A DNA stretch of 58,607 nt from an uncultured Gammaproteobacteria bacterium. Lineage in GTDB: Bacteria > Pseudomonadota > Gammaproteobacteria > PS1 > Pseudothioglobaceae. The notes beneath the pieces are model-generated. The model did not search any database, was not told where the DNA came from, and saw only the letters and a list, made by a program, of their open reading frames with translations. The translations under genes and the position numbers were made by a program. The stretch is taken from contig CAJXHL010000002.1 of assembly GCA_913054335.1 (NCBI GenBank), positions 1 through 58,607 of the forward strand, written 5' to 3'. Shown here in pieces: positions 16,044 to 24,438 of the stretch. Every line of letters begins with the position of its first letter. Position 1 is the stretch's first letter.

Positions 16044-17255
16044 ATGAATAGTATGACAACAATATTACCAGAACCACAACTTTCTAAAAATACACTTTGG
16101 GAAATGTTTGATTATCGTTTGGCGAGATTGCGTCAAGTGATGGCAGAGAAAAACGTCAATCTATGCATTTTAGCCAACCCAATTAGTTTGCGATATGCAA
16201 TTGATTTTGATGAGTATCAAGTCTTTCAGGCGCACATCCCCACTTGTTATTTGTTTGTGCCTATCGAGGGCCCACTTGTTATGCACGGTGCTACCAGTAA
16301 CGACTTTCATAATGTTGATGAGTATTGTCGGCCGCGTTTTGTCAGTCCTTTTGATGGTGGTTTGGATTTGGGTGAAAAAACGCGACTTTTTGCAAACGAT
16401 GTAAAAATATTTATTAAAAAGCATCAATTACAGCAAGCTGGCGATAGCATAGCTTTAGAGAGGTTTACGCCTCTTGCAACACAAGCTTTAGAGGCCCTAA
16501 AATTTGACGTGATCGATGCCGATTGCCTTGTAGAGCAAGCCAAGGTCATTAAATCCGACACTGAGATTGAGTGCATCAAGCATTCAATTGCTGTTACTGA
16601 GTACGGCATAAAATTAATGCAAGAAAATACTAGAGCAGGCATGACAGAGCGCCAACTATGGTCAATTTTGCATCAGGTCAATGTTGCCAATAACGGTTGC
16701 TGGATGGAGGGACACATGCTCTCATCAGGGCCAAGAACTAATCCTTGGTTACAAGAGGCCACAGGACGAGTGATTGAAAGCGGCGATATGATTGCTTTTG
16801 ATACTGACCTTATTGGCCCCAGAGGTTATATGGCAGATATCTCTAGGTCTTGGATTTGTGGTGGCGGTACTGGCACGCAAGCCCAAAGAGATGCTTACCA
16901 ACATGCTTTCGATGAGGTGCATTTCAATATTGATATTATCAAGCCAGGAATGCAGTTTTCTGAATTGGTTGAGAGGGCGTTTAAACGCAAAAAAATCTAC
17001 CAGCATAATCACTATGTTTGCGTCTATCACGGCGCGGGTCTTTCCGATGAATATCCCAAGATTTATTATCACGATGATTGGGCTAGAGATGGCTATGACG
17101 GCGTTGTAGAGCCAAATACAGTCTTATGTGTTGAGAGCTACTCCGGCGCATTAGGCGGTGATGTCGGTGTTAAACTCGAGCAAATGGTGTTGGTCAATGA
17201 GGCTGGCGTCGAGGTTTTAAGTCATTACCCATTCGAAGATAGTTTAATTCAATAA
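16044..17255 (+). CDS. dddP: DddP-like M24-family protein (candidate DMSP lyase)
   Basis: A 403-residue M24-fold protein. Several blocks are close to the DMSP lyase DddP: LSSGPRTNPW, FDTDLIG, YHGAGLSDE, LCVES and the tail SHYPFED. All six metal ligands of DddP can be placed: Asp253, Asp255, Asp265, His329, Glu364 and Glu379. DddP cleaves dimethylsulfoniopropionate to DMS and acrylate. The N-terminal part is shorter than in the Roseobacter enzyme (about 446 residues), and the clade assignment needs a tree; a related M24 hydrolase is the alternative. A second ATG at 16053 has better spacing to the upstream GTGGG. A 13-bp inverted repeat overlaps the stop. Confidence 0.6.
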   Translation: MNSMTTILPEPQLSKNTLWEMFDYRLARLRQVMAEKNVNLCILANPISLRYAIDFDEYQVFQAHIPTCYLFVPIEGPLVMHGATSNDFHNVDEYCRPRFVSPFDGGLDLGEKTRLFANDVKIFIKKHQLQQAGDSIALERFTPLATQALEALKFDVIDADCLVEQAKVIKSDTEIECIKHSIAVTEYGIKLMQENTRAGMTERQLWSILHQVNVANNGCWMEGHMLSSGPRTNPWLQEATGRVIESGDMIAFDTDLIGPRGYMADISRSWICGGGTGTQAQRDAYQHAFDEVHFNIDIIKPGMQFSELVERAFKRKKIYQHNHYVCVYHGAGLSDEYPKIYYHDDWARDGYDGVVEPNTVLCVESYSGALGGDVGVKLEQMVLVNEAGVEVLSHYPFEDSLIQ

Positions 17256-17270
17256 TAATTGAATTAAACT
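17241..17270. repeat. Perfect 13-bp inverted repeat over the stop of the DddP-like gene
   Basis: AGTTTAATTCAAT, loop AATA, then ATTGAATTAAACT. The arms are perfectly complementary and wholly A/T-rich, and the stop codon lies at the arm/loop boundary. It is not followed by a T run on the plus strand, so it is not a textbook terminator. It may protect the 3' end of the mRNA or separate this unit from the gcv operon. Confidence 0.6.
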
Positions 17271-17423
17271 AAAAATATCCTTTAGCATATTCAATTGAGT
17301 CTATAATATTATTGATTGAATATAACTAAACATGTTTTGGTTTTATTTTATCAGCTAATGTTAAGTAAATAGCTGTAAATACAAGGCATTGTGAGGTTAG
17401 TAACTAATAATATGGGTCTAGCG

Positions 17424-18548
17424 ATGATAGAAACTATAAATGAATTCACTACGGCGTTTCACCAGATGCATGTTGATGCGGGTGCAAAAATGGTGCCCTT
17501 TGCAGGCTATGACATGCCTGTTAGCTACCCACTGGGGGTAAAGAAAGAGCATATTCACACGCGTGAAAAAGCAGGACTTTTTGATGTTTCGCATATGGGG
17601 CAGGTTAAGTTAATCGGAAAAAATGCAAAAAAAGCACTTGAGAGTTTGGTACCTGTTGATATTATTGATTTAACACTGATGAAGCAACGTTATGCATTAT
17701 TCACTAATGAGAATGGTGGTGTACTGGATGATTTAATGGTCACAAATATTGGCAATGACAGCTTGATGTTGGTGGTTAATGCGGGCTGCAAACAAGCTGA
17801 TTTTGCTCATTTACAGAATTCAATTGGTAGTGACTGTGTAGTCAAAGTGATGGAAGATTATGCGCTTTTGGCTTTACAAGGGCCGCAAGCTGGCGGGGTG
17901 TTGGCAGCATTGGCACCGGAGTCATGTGAAATGACTTTTATGACTGCTAAGGTCTTGATTATTAATGGTATTGAATGTCTAGTGACGCGATCGGGCTATA
18001 GCGGTGAAGATGGATTCGAGATTTCTGTGCACAATAATCAAGCACAACAATTGGCAAAATGTCTTTTGATGCATGAGGCGGTTGAGTGGATTGGCCTTGG
18101 CGCTAGAGATTCGTTGCGCTTAGAGGCGGGTTTGTCGCTTTATGGGCATGAATTGGATACAGAACACAGTCCTGTGGAATCTTCGCTTGTATGGGCCTTG
18201 TCAAAAGCAAGAAGATCTGACGGTGCCCGTGCAGGTGGTTACCCTGGTGCTGACGTCATTATGGATCACATTGAAAATGGTGTTGCACAAAAAATTGTTG
18301 GCCTTCAGCCTGAAGGCAGAGCACCTGTTCGTGACGGTGTGATGATTGTTGACGAGCAAGATAACAATGTTGGCAAAGTGACCAGTGGTGGTTTTGGACC
18401 CACAACAGGAAAACCCATTGTCATCGCTAGAATTAGTACAGAGCTAAGCGATGGCACAAAAAAATTGTTCGCCATTGTGCGTGATAAGAAAATCGCAGTT
18501 GAGGTAGTCAAACTGCCATTTGTAAAACAAAATTATTACCGTGGCTAA
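17424..18548 (+). CDS. gcvT: Glycine cleavage system T protein (aminomethyltransferase)
   Basis: A 374-residue T protein. It takes the aminomethyl group from lipoyl GcvH and makes methylene-THF and ammonia. Typical blocks are FAGYDMPVSYP, LFDVSHMGQ and the RDSLRLEAGLSLYGHELD region, with the folate-binding Asp in NENGGVLDDLM. Starts at 17391 (GTG), 17412 or 17424 (ATG) share the frame; 17424 gives the normal N-terminus and is chosen, though its ribosome site is weak. It is the first gene of gcvT-gcvH-gcvP. I looked for a glycine riboswitch in the 170 bp upstream and saw none. Confidence 0.93.
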   Translation: MIETINEFTTAFHQMHVDAGAKMVPFAGYDMPVSYPLGVKKEHIHTREKAGLFDVSHMGQVKLIGKNAKKALESLVPVDIIDLTLMKQRYALFTNENGGVLDDLMVTNIGNDSLMLVVNAGCKQADFAHLQNSIGSDCVVKVMEDYALLALQGPQAGGVLAALAPESCEMTFMTAKVLIINGIECLVTRSGYSGEDGFEISVHNNQAQQLAKCLLMHEAVEWIGLGARDSLRLEAGLSLYGHELDTEHSPVESSLVWALSKARRSDGARAGGYPGADVIMDHIENGVAQKIVGLQPEGRAPVRDGVMIVDEQDNNVGKVTSGGFGPTTGKPIVIARISTELSDGTKKLFAIVRDKKIAVEVVKLPFVKQNYYRG

Positions 18549-18568
18549 TCGCCATCAAAGGAGATGAT

Positions 18569-18940
18569 ATGACAATTAAATATTCAGAAGACCATGAATG
18601 GGTTGAGCTAGCAGAAGACGATTTGGTTACTATTGGCATTACAGACTTTGCCCAAGAGCAGCTTGGGGATTTAGTGTTTATTGAACTACCCGAAGTGGGT
18701 GACGAAGTCAGTCAGGGTGACAATATTTGCGTTATCGAATCTGTGAAGGCAGCTTCAGATTTGATAGCACCAGTTTCTGGTGAAGTCGTGGCAGTGAATG
18801 AGCGACTTAATGACGAGCCAGAATTAGCTTCCGAAGATCCTACAGGCGAAGGCTGGTTTGTCAAAATGAAACTTTCTGATGTCAGTGAGTTGGACGATTT
18901 GATGGATGAAGCAGCATATCAAGAATTTAGCGAAGAATAA
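18569..18940 (+). CDS. gcvH: Glycine cleavage system H protein
   Basis: A 123-residue lipoyl carrier of the glycine cleavage complex. The lipoylated residue is Lys60 in VIESVKAASD, and the N-terminal motif YSEDHEWVEL is typical. A strong AAAGGAGATGAT site precedes the ATG. It shuttles the aminomethyl group from GcvP to GcvT. The spacing of 20 bp to gcvT and 12 bp to gcvP indicates one operon. Confidence 0.95.
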   Translation: MTIKYSEDHEWVELAEDDLVTIGITDFAQEQLGDLVFIELPEVGDEVSQGDNICVIESVKAASDLIAPVSGEVVAVNERLNDEPELASEDPTGEGWFVKMKLSDVSELDDLMDEAAYQEFSEE

Positions 18941-18952
18941 AGAGAGAGAAAA

Positions 18953-21805
18953 ATGAGCAAAAAGATTGAAGACCTATTAAATAATGACGTTTTTGCCGAT
19001 AGGCATATTGGCTCTTCAGCGTCCCAAAGGCAATATATGCTTGATTTTTTGGGTGTCAGTGATATGGAGTGTTTGTTAGATCAAGTTGTTCCTAGCAATA
19101 TTCGTCGCCAATCGGAGATGAAAATTGACGAGGGTCTTTCGGAATTGGCAGCTCTTAAAAAACTAAGAAATTTAGCGAGAGAAAATAAGCGTCTTAAATC
19201 TTATATTGGTCAGGGTTATTACAACACCATCACACCGCCAGTTATCCAGCGTAATATTTTGGAAAATCCTGCATGGTATACGGCTTATACACCTTATCAA
19301 CCTGAAATTTCACAGGGCCGTTTGGAGGCGATGATCAATTTTCAGACGATGGTTGCAGACTTGACCGGTTTACCGCTTGCCAATGCCTCAATGCTAGATG
19401 AAGCAACAGCATGTGCTGAGGCGATGAGTTTTTGTAAAAGAGTCAGTAAGTCTAAAAGCAACACTTTTTTTGTTGCAAATGATTGTCACCCAAGGAATAT
19501 TGAGTTGGTTCAAACTAGGGCCAAGCCGCTGAACATTGAAATTATTGTCGGTGATCCAATGAGCGACCTTGAATCACTTGATGTATTTGGTGTCCTGCTC
19601 CAGTATCCAAATACTTATGGTGGCTATGCTGATTACTCTAAGATGATTGAAGCCGTTCACAACAAAAAAGCATTGGTTGCGGTGAGTGCTGATTTACTGG
19701 CATTGACACTATTAAAGCCACCAGGTGAAATGGGCGCCGATATTGCTATTGGCAACACCCAAAGATTTGGCGTGCCACTTGGTTATGGCGGTCCACATGC
19801 GGCTTATATGTCCACTCGAGACGAACATAAGAGAGCCTTGCCGGGTCGAATTATTGGTTTGTCCATCGATGCTAATGGCAATCCAGCTTATCGTTTGGCT
19901 TTGCAAACACGTGAGCAGCATATTCGTCGAGAAAAGGCGACCAGTAATATTTGCACTGCACAGGCACTATTAGCTATTATGGCTGGTATGTATGCTGTTT
20001 ATAACGGCGCTGACGGTCTAATCAAAGTAGCTCAAAGAGTGTTTCGATATACAGCAGTTTTTGCCGATGGTCTTAAGCAGTTGGGTCTCAATGTTACTAA
20101 TGAGAGATTTTTCGACACAGTAACGATTGCACTCGACGACTCAAGTGTGGTTATCGAATCTGCTGAAGCCGCCGGCTTTAACATTAATCTTATTTCCGAT
20201 AAATTAGTGTCGGTAGCTTTTGATGAATTATCTACTCCAGAAGATATTGAAGCTTTATGGGGGGTGTTTAATCAAAAATCTGATCTCAGTGCACAGAGTG
20301 TGTTTGAGAAAAATAAGAGCGAGATTGACAAAAACCTAGCAAGAACATCATCTTTCCTAACGCATAAAGTATTCACCTCTCATCACTCGGAAACTCAAAT
20401 GATGCGTTATCTACGTCATCTAGCGGATAAAGATTTAGCACTCGATCGCACAATGATTCCTTTGGGCTCATGCACGATGAAGCTTAATGCGGCTGCTGAG
20501 TTAATTCCAATTTCTTGGCCGGAATTCTCACAAATTCACCCGTATGTACCCCTGGATCAAGTGCCGGGTTATCATAAAATGATTGATGAGCTAGAGCAAA
20601 TGTTGTGCCAAGCAACTGGTTATGACGCTGTTTCATTGCAGCCCAACTCTGGCGCTCAAGGTGAATACGCGGGTCTATTGGCTATCAGTGCATATCACCG
20701 TTCTCGTGGAGATGATGAACGCAATATTTGTCTTATTCCAGCCTCCGCGCACGGCACAAACCCAGCCTCTGCACAAATGGCAGGGATGAAAGTTGTGGTT
20801 GTGAAGACGGCACAAAACGGTAATATTGATTTGCTTGATTTGACGCAAAAATGCGAACAGCATAGCGAAAATATAGCCGCCATTATGATTACTTACCCAT
20901 CGACACACGGTATTTTCGAGCCAGAGGTTCGAGAAGTGTGTGAGATGATTCACGAAGCGGGTGGTCAAGTTTATATTGATGGTGCCAACATGAACGCTAT
21001 GGTTGGTGTTGCAGCGCCTGGTGAGTTTGGCGGTGATGTGTCGCACCTTAATTTGCACAAAACCTTTGCTATTCCTCACGGTGGTGGCGGTCCGGGCGTT
21101 GGCCCAATTGGTGTTAAACAACATTTGGCTGAGTTTTTGCCAACAACGCCTGTTAAAAAGACAACGACAGGCAGTGTCTCTGGCGCCCCATGGGGTTCGG
21201 CGAGTATTCTGCCAATTAGCTGGATGTATATTGCCATGTTGGGCAAAGAGGGCTTATATGACGTCACTACCAATGCTATTCTAAATGGCAACTACATCGC
21301 AACACGTTTGGCTGAATACTATCCTATTCTTTATACTGGGGAAAATGGCAGAGTTGCCCACGAGTGCATTGTCGATCTTCGCCCTATTAAGGACGAGGTT
21401 GGTATTAGTGTTGATGACATTGCTAAGCGCTTAATCGATTATGGTTTTCATGCGCCAACGATGTCCTTTCCTGTGCCAGGTACGCTTATGATAGAACCGA
21501 CAGAATCAGAGTCATTGGAGGAGTTAGATCGCTTTTGTGATGCCATGATTGGCATTAGACAGGAGATCAAACGCATTGAAGTAGGCGAGTGGCCTGTGGA
21601 TGATAATCCACTAATTAATGCTCCCCATACGATAGAACTGGTAACATCTTCTACCTGGAGTTGTTCTTACTCGAGAGAAGACGCGGCTTATCCAGTAAGG
21701 AGTTTGCAAAAAGGCAAGTACTGGCCGCCTGTTGCCCGAGTTGACAATGTTTACGGTGATAAGAATTTAATTTGTTCATGCCCGAGTTTGGATTCGTATA
21801 CATAA
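18953..21805 (+). CDS. gcvP: Glycine dehydrogenase (decarboxylating), P protein
   Basis: A 950-residue full-length homodimer-type P protein, fused N- and C-halves as in most proteobacteria. The PLP lysine is in [17 protein letters not shown]; the glycine-rich stretch after it is the phosphate-binding loop. It decarboxylates glycine and loads the aminomethyl group on GcvH. Length and blocks ([34 protein letters not shown]) are intact. With soxBDAG and creatinase further on, it would oxidise glycine derived from sarcosine. Confidence 0.96.
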   Translation: MSKKIEDLLNNDVFADRHIGSSASQRQYMLDFLGVSDMECLLDQVVPSNIRRQSEMKIDEGLSELAALKKLRNLARENKRLKSYIGQGYYNTITPPVIQRNILENPAWYTAYTPYQPEISQGRLEAMINFQTMVADLTGLPLANASMLDEATACAEAMSFCKRVSKSKSNTFFVANDCHPRNIELVQTRAKPLNIEIIVGDPMSDLESLDVFGVLLQYPNTYGGYADYSKMIEAVHNKKALVAVSADLLALTLLKPPGEMGADIAIGNTQRFGVPLGYGGPHAAYMSTRDEHKRALPGRIIGLSIDANGNPAYRLALQTREQHIRREKATSNICTAQALLAIMAGMYAVYNGADGLIKVAQRVFRYTAVFADGLKQLGLNVTNERFFDTVTIALDDSSVVIESAEAAGFNINLISDKLVSVAFDELSTPEDIEALWGVFNQKSDLSAQSVFEKNKSEIDKNLARTSSFLTHKVFTSHHSETQMMRYLRHLADKDLALDRTMIPLGSCTMKLNAAAELIPISWPEFSQIHPYVPLDQVPGYHKMIDELEQMLCQATGYDAVSLQPNSGAQGEYAGLLAISAYHRSRGDDERNICLIPASAHGTNPASAQMAGMKVVVVKTAQNGNIDLLDLTQKCEQHSENIAAIMITYPSTHGIFEPEVREVCEMIHEAGGQVYIDGANMNAMVGVAAPGEFGGDVSHLNLHKTFAIPHGGGGPGVGPIGVKQHLAEFLPTTPVKKTTTGSVSGAPWGSASILPISWMYIAMLGKEGLYDVTTNAILNGNYIATRLAEYYPILYTGENGRVAHECIVDLRPIKDEVGISVDDIAKRLIDYGFHAPTMSFPVPGTLMIEPTESESLEELDRFCDAMIGIRQEIKRIEVGEWPVDDNPLINAPHTIELVTSSTWSCSYSREDAAYPVRSLQKGKYWPPVARVDNVYGDKNLICSCPSLDSYT

Positions 21806-21831
21806 GTTAGATTCGTAACAATAGGATTAGT

Positions 21832-22347
21832 ATGAAGTCAGTTGTCATAAGTGTACTGGGTGATGATAAACCTGGCTTGATAGATGGCCTATCTAGTATC
21901 GTTGATTTGCACAAGGGTGACTGGGTCGAAAGCAGAATGTCGAAAATTGAAGGCAAGTTTGCCGGCATCCTTAGAATTAATGTGCCTGACGACTGCTTGA
22001 GGGCTCTTGTAGAGGGCTTGGACAGCGCTGATTTGGGGCTAGCTATTGCTTGTGAAGAAGTGCGACCACCTGCTAGCCTTTCTAGATTCAAGAGTTACAA
22101 TATTGAGCTTATTGGTAATAACCACGGTGGCATTATCAGGCAGTTGTCCCATGTTCTAGCCAATCTGGGTGCCAATCTAGAAGAAATGCAAACCGAAGTC
22201 TTCGATGGCTCTATGTCGGGTGAAAAACTTTTCAAGGCGAAGATTCACTTACAGCTTCCTGTTGGAGTGAATGAAGACTTCGTTAGAGCCAAATTAGAGC
22301 AAATTGCTAACGAGATGATGGTTGAAATCTACAGCTACGAAGACTGA
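21832..22347 (+). CDS. Two-ACT-domain protein, GcvR-like
   Basis: A 171-residue protein with two ACT domains (about residues 1-75 and 88-165). The first begins VVISVLGDDKPGLIDGL and the second has NIELIGNNHGGIIRQL. The architecture is that of GcvR, which binds glycine and modulates GcvA control of the gcv operon in enterics. Placement 26 bp after gcvP supports a glycine-sensing role. No GcvA homologue is seen here, so the partner is unknown. Confidence 0.75.
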   Translation: MKSVVISVLGDDKPGLIDGLSSIVDLHKGDWVESRMSKIEGKFAGILRINVPDDCLRALVEGLDSADLGLAIACEEVRPPASLSRFKSYNIELIGNNHGGIIRQLSHVLANLGANLEEMQTEVFDGSMSGEKLFKAKIHLQLPVGVNEDFVRAKLEQIANEMMVEIYSYED

Positions 22348-22385
22348 ACCTTTCACACTCCCTCAGCAGTAAAAAATCAAAAAAA

Positions 22386-23285
22386 TTAGTGGACGACTGG
22401 TGCGTGTTGTTTGCGTGTGGCCAAACCTTGGATGGTAATAGCGCTGAGCATAATCAAACCACCAATCAGAGTATTTAAGTCTGGCACTTCATTAATACCG
22501 ATGATTGGCAACCAAGCCCAAAAAATACCAACCACCACCTCTAGAAGTGAAAGCAAAACAAGCTCTGCAGCGGGCAAGTATTTAGCACCAAGCCCATATA
22601 AAACTAGACCTGCACCAACAATCGTGCCATGAACGACACTTAATTTAATATTTATTGCTGGCATTGTAAAGGTTAAATCGTCACTAGCCAGTACCAAAAC
22701 ACAAGTCACTACAATCCCCATAAGGCCAGAAAGAGCAGGGGTTAATAATTTTGGTGTTTCTGGATTGTGACGAATTGTTATTGTGTACATGGCAAAACAA
22801 AACGCGGCAAACATGCCGTATAGGGCGCCAATAATTGTATTGGAGCTTTCTACGTTCCAAACCATGACAACAACACCAAAAATAACAATAAACATATTGG
22901 CGATGGTGGTTCGACTGAGTTTCTCTGAAAGCAATAGATAGCCAAATATTGCAGAAAAAAGGGGCGCAAGTGCAAGCATAAGTAAAGTGATTGCCACTGT
23001 TGTTATGGTTAACGAATAGATAAAGCCAAACATGCTCAGCATAAGTAGTAGGGCACCAGAAACAGCCCAACGGTCAATGCGCTTAAAGTTGGCAAAAAAT
23101 TCCCGTCTATCACGCAGTAATATATAAAGTGTTATTGTTGCACAAATAGCAAAACCTCGATAAAAAAGGTAAGGGATTTTATAGTTTTCTGCATCCTCCA
23201 TAAGGCGCACAATGGGGGCGCCGAAACTCCAAACAATGCCAGTTGCGCAAACAAGTGTGAAGCCTAGTAAGTATTTGTTTTTCAT
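22386..23285 (-). CDS. EamA/DMT-superfamily transporter
   Basis: A 299-residue protein with ten hydrophobic segments arranged as two EamA repeats, typical of inner-membrane metabolite exporters. The ATG at 23285 matches the N-terminus of its tandem paralogue (MKNKYLLGF against MQNQHLLGF); an ATG at 23294 would add three residues. It shares many positions with the neighbour (VWSFGAPI, YLPAAELVLLSL, GINEVPDLNTLIGG). The substrate is unknown. Confidence 0.85.
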   Translation of the reverse strand: MKNKYLLGFTLVCATGIVWSFGAPIVRLMEDAENYKIPYLFYRGFAICATITLYILLRDRREFFANFKRIDRWAVSGALLLMLSMFGFIYSLTITTVAITLLMLALAPLFSAIFGYLLLSEKLSRTTIANMFIVIFGVVVMVWNVESSNTIIGALYGMFAAFCFAMYTITIRHNPETPKLLTPALSGLMGIVVTCVLVLASDDLTFTMPAINIKLSVVHGTIVGAGLVLYGLGAKYLPAAELVLLSLLEVVVGIFWAWLPIIGINEVPDLNTLIGGLIMLSAITIQGLATRKQHAPVVH

Positions 23286-23319
23286 AATCAACATCTATTG
23301 GTTTGTGAGTATTTCAACT

Positions 23320-24216
23320 TTAAGGCGTGGCTGTTGCATGCGGCTTGCGCGCCTTTAGGCCTTGCAAAATTAGAGCGCCTAATATAAAGACACCACCAAT
23401 TAGAGTATTTCTTTCAGGCGTCTCGTTAATGCCAATAAAGGGCACCCACACCCAAAAAATACCAAAAACTATATCACCAAGAGAAAGCATAACGAGTTCT
23501 GCTGTCGGCAAATACTTTGCTCCTAGAACGTAAAGTATTATTCCCACACTGCCAAAAACTCCATGAAACAAACTTAGCTGGATATTTTTTACAGGCATGA
23601 TGAAAGAGTCGCCGTAATAAAGCAAAATCATTGTGCAAAAAATAGCGGTAATAATCATTGATAAAGCAGGTGTTAAAAGCTTGGGAGTATCTGGGTTATA
23701 TCGCAGGGTAATAGTAAAAAGGGAAAAACCCAATGCAACTAAAAAACCAAGAAAAGCACCTAGTGCAATATTTTCATCGACCGCACCAATGACCATGATA
23801 AGGACGCCAACGATTACCAGTGTGGTGTTCATTATTGTAGTGCGACTCAGCATTTCACCCAATAAAAAATAGCCTAAAATGCCGGACAATAAGGGCGCAG
23901 TAGCAAACATCAACATAGGCACAGCAACACTGGTTATGGTGAGAGCATATATCCAGCCAATTGATGAAAGTGCAAGACACAATGCTCCCAGCAAGGTAAA
24001 GCGATTAATACGTTTCATATTTTTAAGAACATTGCGCCTATCTCGGTAGAGGATATAAAGCAGTATTATTGGGACAGCCGCAAACATACGAGAAATTAGA
24101 TACTGATAGCGATAGAGCTCCACATGGTCTAAAGAGCGTATTATTGGCGCACCAAAGCTCCACATCAGTCCCGCGCAGCAAACCAGAACAAAGCCCAATA
24201 AATGTTGATTTTGCAT
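23320..24216 (-). CDS. EamA/DMT-superfamily transporter, tandem paralogue
   Basis: A 298-residue ten-TM EamA transporter, first gene of the minus-strand pair, with AGGAAA 6 bp before the ATG. It is clearly homologous to the downstream copy throughout (MWSFGAPII, YLPTAELVMLSL, GINETPERNTLIGG), so the two arose by tandem duplication. The pair may act separately or as a heterodimer. It is divergent from the HyuAB-type gene; the LysR-type box at 24317-24331 and a GTATAC palindrome lie in the gap. Confidence 0.85.
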   Translation of the reverse strand: MQNQHLLGFVLVCCAGLMWSFGAPIIRSLDHVELYRYQYLISRMFAAVPIILLYILYRDRRNVLKNMKRINRFTLLGALCLALSSIGWIYALTITSVAVPMLMFATAPLLSGILGYFLLGEMLSRTTIMNTTLVIVGVLIMVIGAVDENIALGAFLGFLVALGFSLFTITLRYNPDTPKLLTPALSMIITAIFCTMILLYYGDSFIMPVKNIQLSLFHGVFGSVGIILYVLGAKYLPTAELVMLSLGDIVFGIFWVWVPFIGINETPERNTLIGGVFILGALILQGLKARKPHATATP

Positions 24217-24316
24217 TTTGATTTCCTTAATAGTACCATCAAATTAGACAGTAATAATATCGCGCATTTTGTTCCTTAGTTAATTAGCTGTCCAATGATA
24301 TTTTTTCACCTGAGTT

Positions 24317-24331
24317 ATCGATATTTTCGAT
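24317..24331. promoter_or_regulatory. LysR-type operator candidate, second copy
   Basis: ATCGATATTTTCGAT: ATCG-N7-CGAT palindrome with a T-N11-A core, identical at 14 of 15 bases to the site between lysR and the aldolase gene. It lies between divergent EamA (start at 24216) and HyuAB-type (start at 24439) genes. Confidence 0.5.
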
Positions 24332-24406
24332 TTAAGAGAACATATATTAAGTGCACTATTAATTTTTTTCCATACTTGTAATTTATATATATAATATGTA
24401 TATAAA

Positions 24407-24416
24407 TTGTATACGT
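24407..24416. promoter_or_regulatory. GTATAC-centred GntR-type half-palindrome
   Basis: TTGTATACGT, eight of ten bases like the perfect TTGTATACAA at 2956-2965, located 23 bp before the HyuAB-type start. A repressor bound here would block initiation. The surrounding bases are A/T-rich (TATATATATAATATG at 24386-24400). Confidence 0.3.
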
Positions 24417-24438
24417 TATTACTTTAAATAATATTATT

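Noticed and set aside
17256-17423. Glycine riboswitch before gcvT
   Set aside because: The conserved glycine-aptamer core could not be found; the region is A/T-rich with only a TATAAT-like box at 17302-17307.
20675-21124. 149-codon minus-strand frame inside gcvP
   Set aside because: It lies fully within the strongly conserved gcvP reading frame and has no recognisable domain or ribosome site.
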